A stretch of 64,000 nucleotides of DNA from Moniliella sp. 'wahieum' (taxonomy: Eukaryota; Basidiomycota; Moniliellomycetes; Moniliellales; Moniliellaceae), in assembly GCA_003971905.1 (NCBI GenBank), contig RSEE01000007.1:62001-126000 (forward strand), given 5' to 3'. The notes below the pieces were generated by a model. It was not told the DNA's origin, made no database searches, and was given only the letters and a program-made list of their open reading frames with translations. Every line of letters starts with the position of its first letter. Position 1 is the stretch's first letter. Of this stretch, positions 62,821 through 64,000 are shown one piece after another. A program made the position numbers and the translations under genes.

Positions 62821-64000
62821 CTAACCAGGTCCCTTGTAGCCCAACCTGTCGTACCATGGCCTCCCGCTCCAACGTTTTCGCTCAAAGGCGGCAATGCTCG
62901 CCTCATATCGGAGCGTGAGACTACTGTCGTCCAAACCATTGAGAAGACAATACTTGGTAAACTCAGAGATGGAGAACGAGAAGCGCGACCCATCCTCCAG
63001 CACAACCACTTAATTTGCATTTCCAAGTCCACCGTCACCGTCTTAGCCGCCTTTTGGCATCCGCCATGACCCGGTCCACCTCTGCCTGCGGCACCACCCC
63101 CACCGCCCCCACATTGCCATTCCTTGCCAGATTGGTAGCGTGGATGTCGGCAATCGAGGGCGCAATGACAGCACGGATGCCCAAATCGAGCCAAGACCGA
63201 GCAAATGCTCGCGCGACGAGCCGCAGCCCCCATTGGACCCTGCTACCCCAAACTTGGCGTGCGACCAGGGCTCTTGGTTCAAAACAAAGTCCGGATTGGG
63301 CGCCCCTGTATCATCCTTGTTCTACCGCAACGTGTTCAACAGGCTGTGACACCCCAGCCTAAGCGAGAATCACTTTGAGGAACTTGGCTGCAGAAAAGGG
63401 ATCAAATCCGTATCCACATTCGCCTGCTCTCCATTGGCGCTGCAATATCTGAGAGAGTGGTAAACTGTTGCAGACCGCTGCCCACCGTCGCCTACTCCCT
63501 GGGCGGCACATCCTCCAAACGGTTCTCATCTGTTTGGTGGGCGAGTACGTCAACGGGAGGTTGTGGGTCCGGCTTGCAGCGCAGGTGGGGCCTGAGATGG
63601 GGAGAGGAACGCTTTAGTTGCGCGGCATTCGCAGTCTCCCCTTCAGCATGTGCCGCCGCCTTTTGCCAGCAGGAAGAGTCCGGTCATCCGTCAAACGCCC
63701 CGTCAGAGCGCCAGCAGCGACCATGGCAGGCAATACAAGAGGAGTGCGTCCTTCTGGGCCCTGACGGGCTTCTTCAAAGCTGCAGTTGGACGTAGAGGCA
63801 CGCCGCTTGCCAGCGTCCAGCTGGTCTGGATTCAATGTTCAGCCCCACTTTTGGAGCAGCCTGCCTCGCGCCAGTGAACCTCAGCCTCCTTGAACCTCTT
63901 GTCCAGATCCTCAGCCACGTGACGGCCGTGGAGCACCTGGGCCGCACGGCACAGAAATCCTCAATGTGGGAGTTGGGGCAGGACCCAATAAAGACCTTGC
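62821..64000 (-). pseudogene. LEU1: Decayed 3-isopropylmalate dehydratase (LEU1-like), cut by right edge
   Basis: LEU1 (isopropylmalate isomerase) converts 2- to 3-isopropylmalate in leucine synthesis using a [4Fe-4S] cluster. Seen on the minus strand: KVFIGSCPNSHIED, GRHVAEDLDKRFKEAEVHWR with [20 protein letters not shown], then the swivel domain FTTLSDIAAPME with [52 protein letters not shown] and [20 protein letters not shown], and a clean C-terminus EDGSRFSFSISEFTKYCLLN ending at 62821. Decay signs: about 15-20 residues are missing after HVAE, the third cluster Cys (CSMC) is lost, the catalytic Arg of SNRNFEGR is replaced (SNCSFEEAR), stops lie near 63357 and 63324, and there are many frameshifts. 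Frameshifts alone would not prove decay in this window; the substitutions and the deletion do the work. A second, intact LEU1 elsewhere is expected. Confidence 0.7.

Overview
The window is fungal nuclear DNA, most likely from a basidiomycete. The evidence is GC-rich coding sequence, short spliceosomal introns of about 50-110 nt (GTACGT/GTATGT donors), intron-containing tRNA genes, an inositol phosphorylceramide synthase (a fungal enzyme), a DUF6534-type membrane protein and a basidiomycete-style RING protein. A secretory lipase of the PF03583 family would fit Ustilaginomycotina, but I cannot fix the genus. I see no viral, plasmid or intact transposon genes.

Layout, left to right: a partial multi-pass membrane protein at the left edge (-); a 3.7 kb gene-poor stretch; SPO11 (+) tail-to-tail with an LC8 dynein light chain (-); tRNA-Ala(AGC) and tRNA-Val(CAC); an unknown protein (-); a gene-poor stretch with a decamer array; RVB2 (-) head-to-head with AP-1 beta-adaptin (+); a Num1/Mcp5-like cortical anchor (-); a 3.5 kb gene-poor stretch; a beta-helix protein (+) and ATG5 (+); the proteasome lid genes RPN7 (-) and RPN6 (+) head-to-head; IPC synthase AUR1 (-); a Csc1/OSCA-type channel (-); a 4.5 kb repeat-rich stretch; a secreted lipase (+); small hypothetical genes; a small zinc protein (-); a single-pass membrane protein (+); an SFI1-like centrin-binding protein (-); UGO1 (-); tRNA-Ala(TGC); a RING protein (-) head-to-head with an AT-hook protein (+); and a decayed LEU1-like gene (-) running off the right edge.

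The genes are mostly unlinked housekeeping functions: proteasome, autophagy, chromatin remodelling, clathrin coat, sphingolipid synthesis, mitochondrial fusion and spindle-pole body. Several (SPO11, LC8, the Num1/Mcp5-like anchor, SFI1) touch meiosis or dynein and spindle-pole biology. Two divergent pairs share short intergenic promoters.

Two properties shape every gene model. First, conserved proteins are broken by single-base frameshifts, nearly all explained by loss of one base from a run of identical bases. This looks like residual sequencing error, so CDS spans below are start-to-stop extents and not clean open frames. Second, the intergenic DNA carries many short islands of tandem heptamers, each a palindromic hexamer plus one base (ATGCAT+G, AAGCTT+G/C, AACGTT+C, ACATGT+C, ACTAGT+A, AGGCCT+G, AGATCT+G, ATCGAT+C, AGTACT+G). 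I do not recognise this family, and it is the most unusual structure here. A RING finger whose zinc-binding halves lie about 350 codons apart is the most unusual protein.
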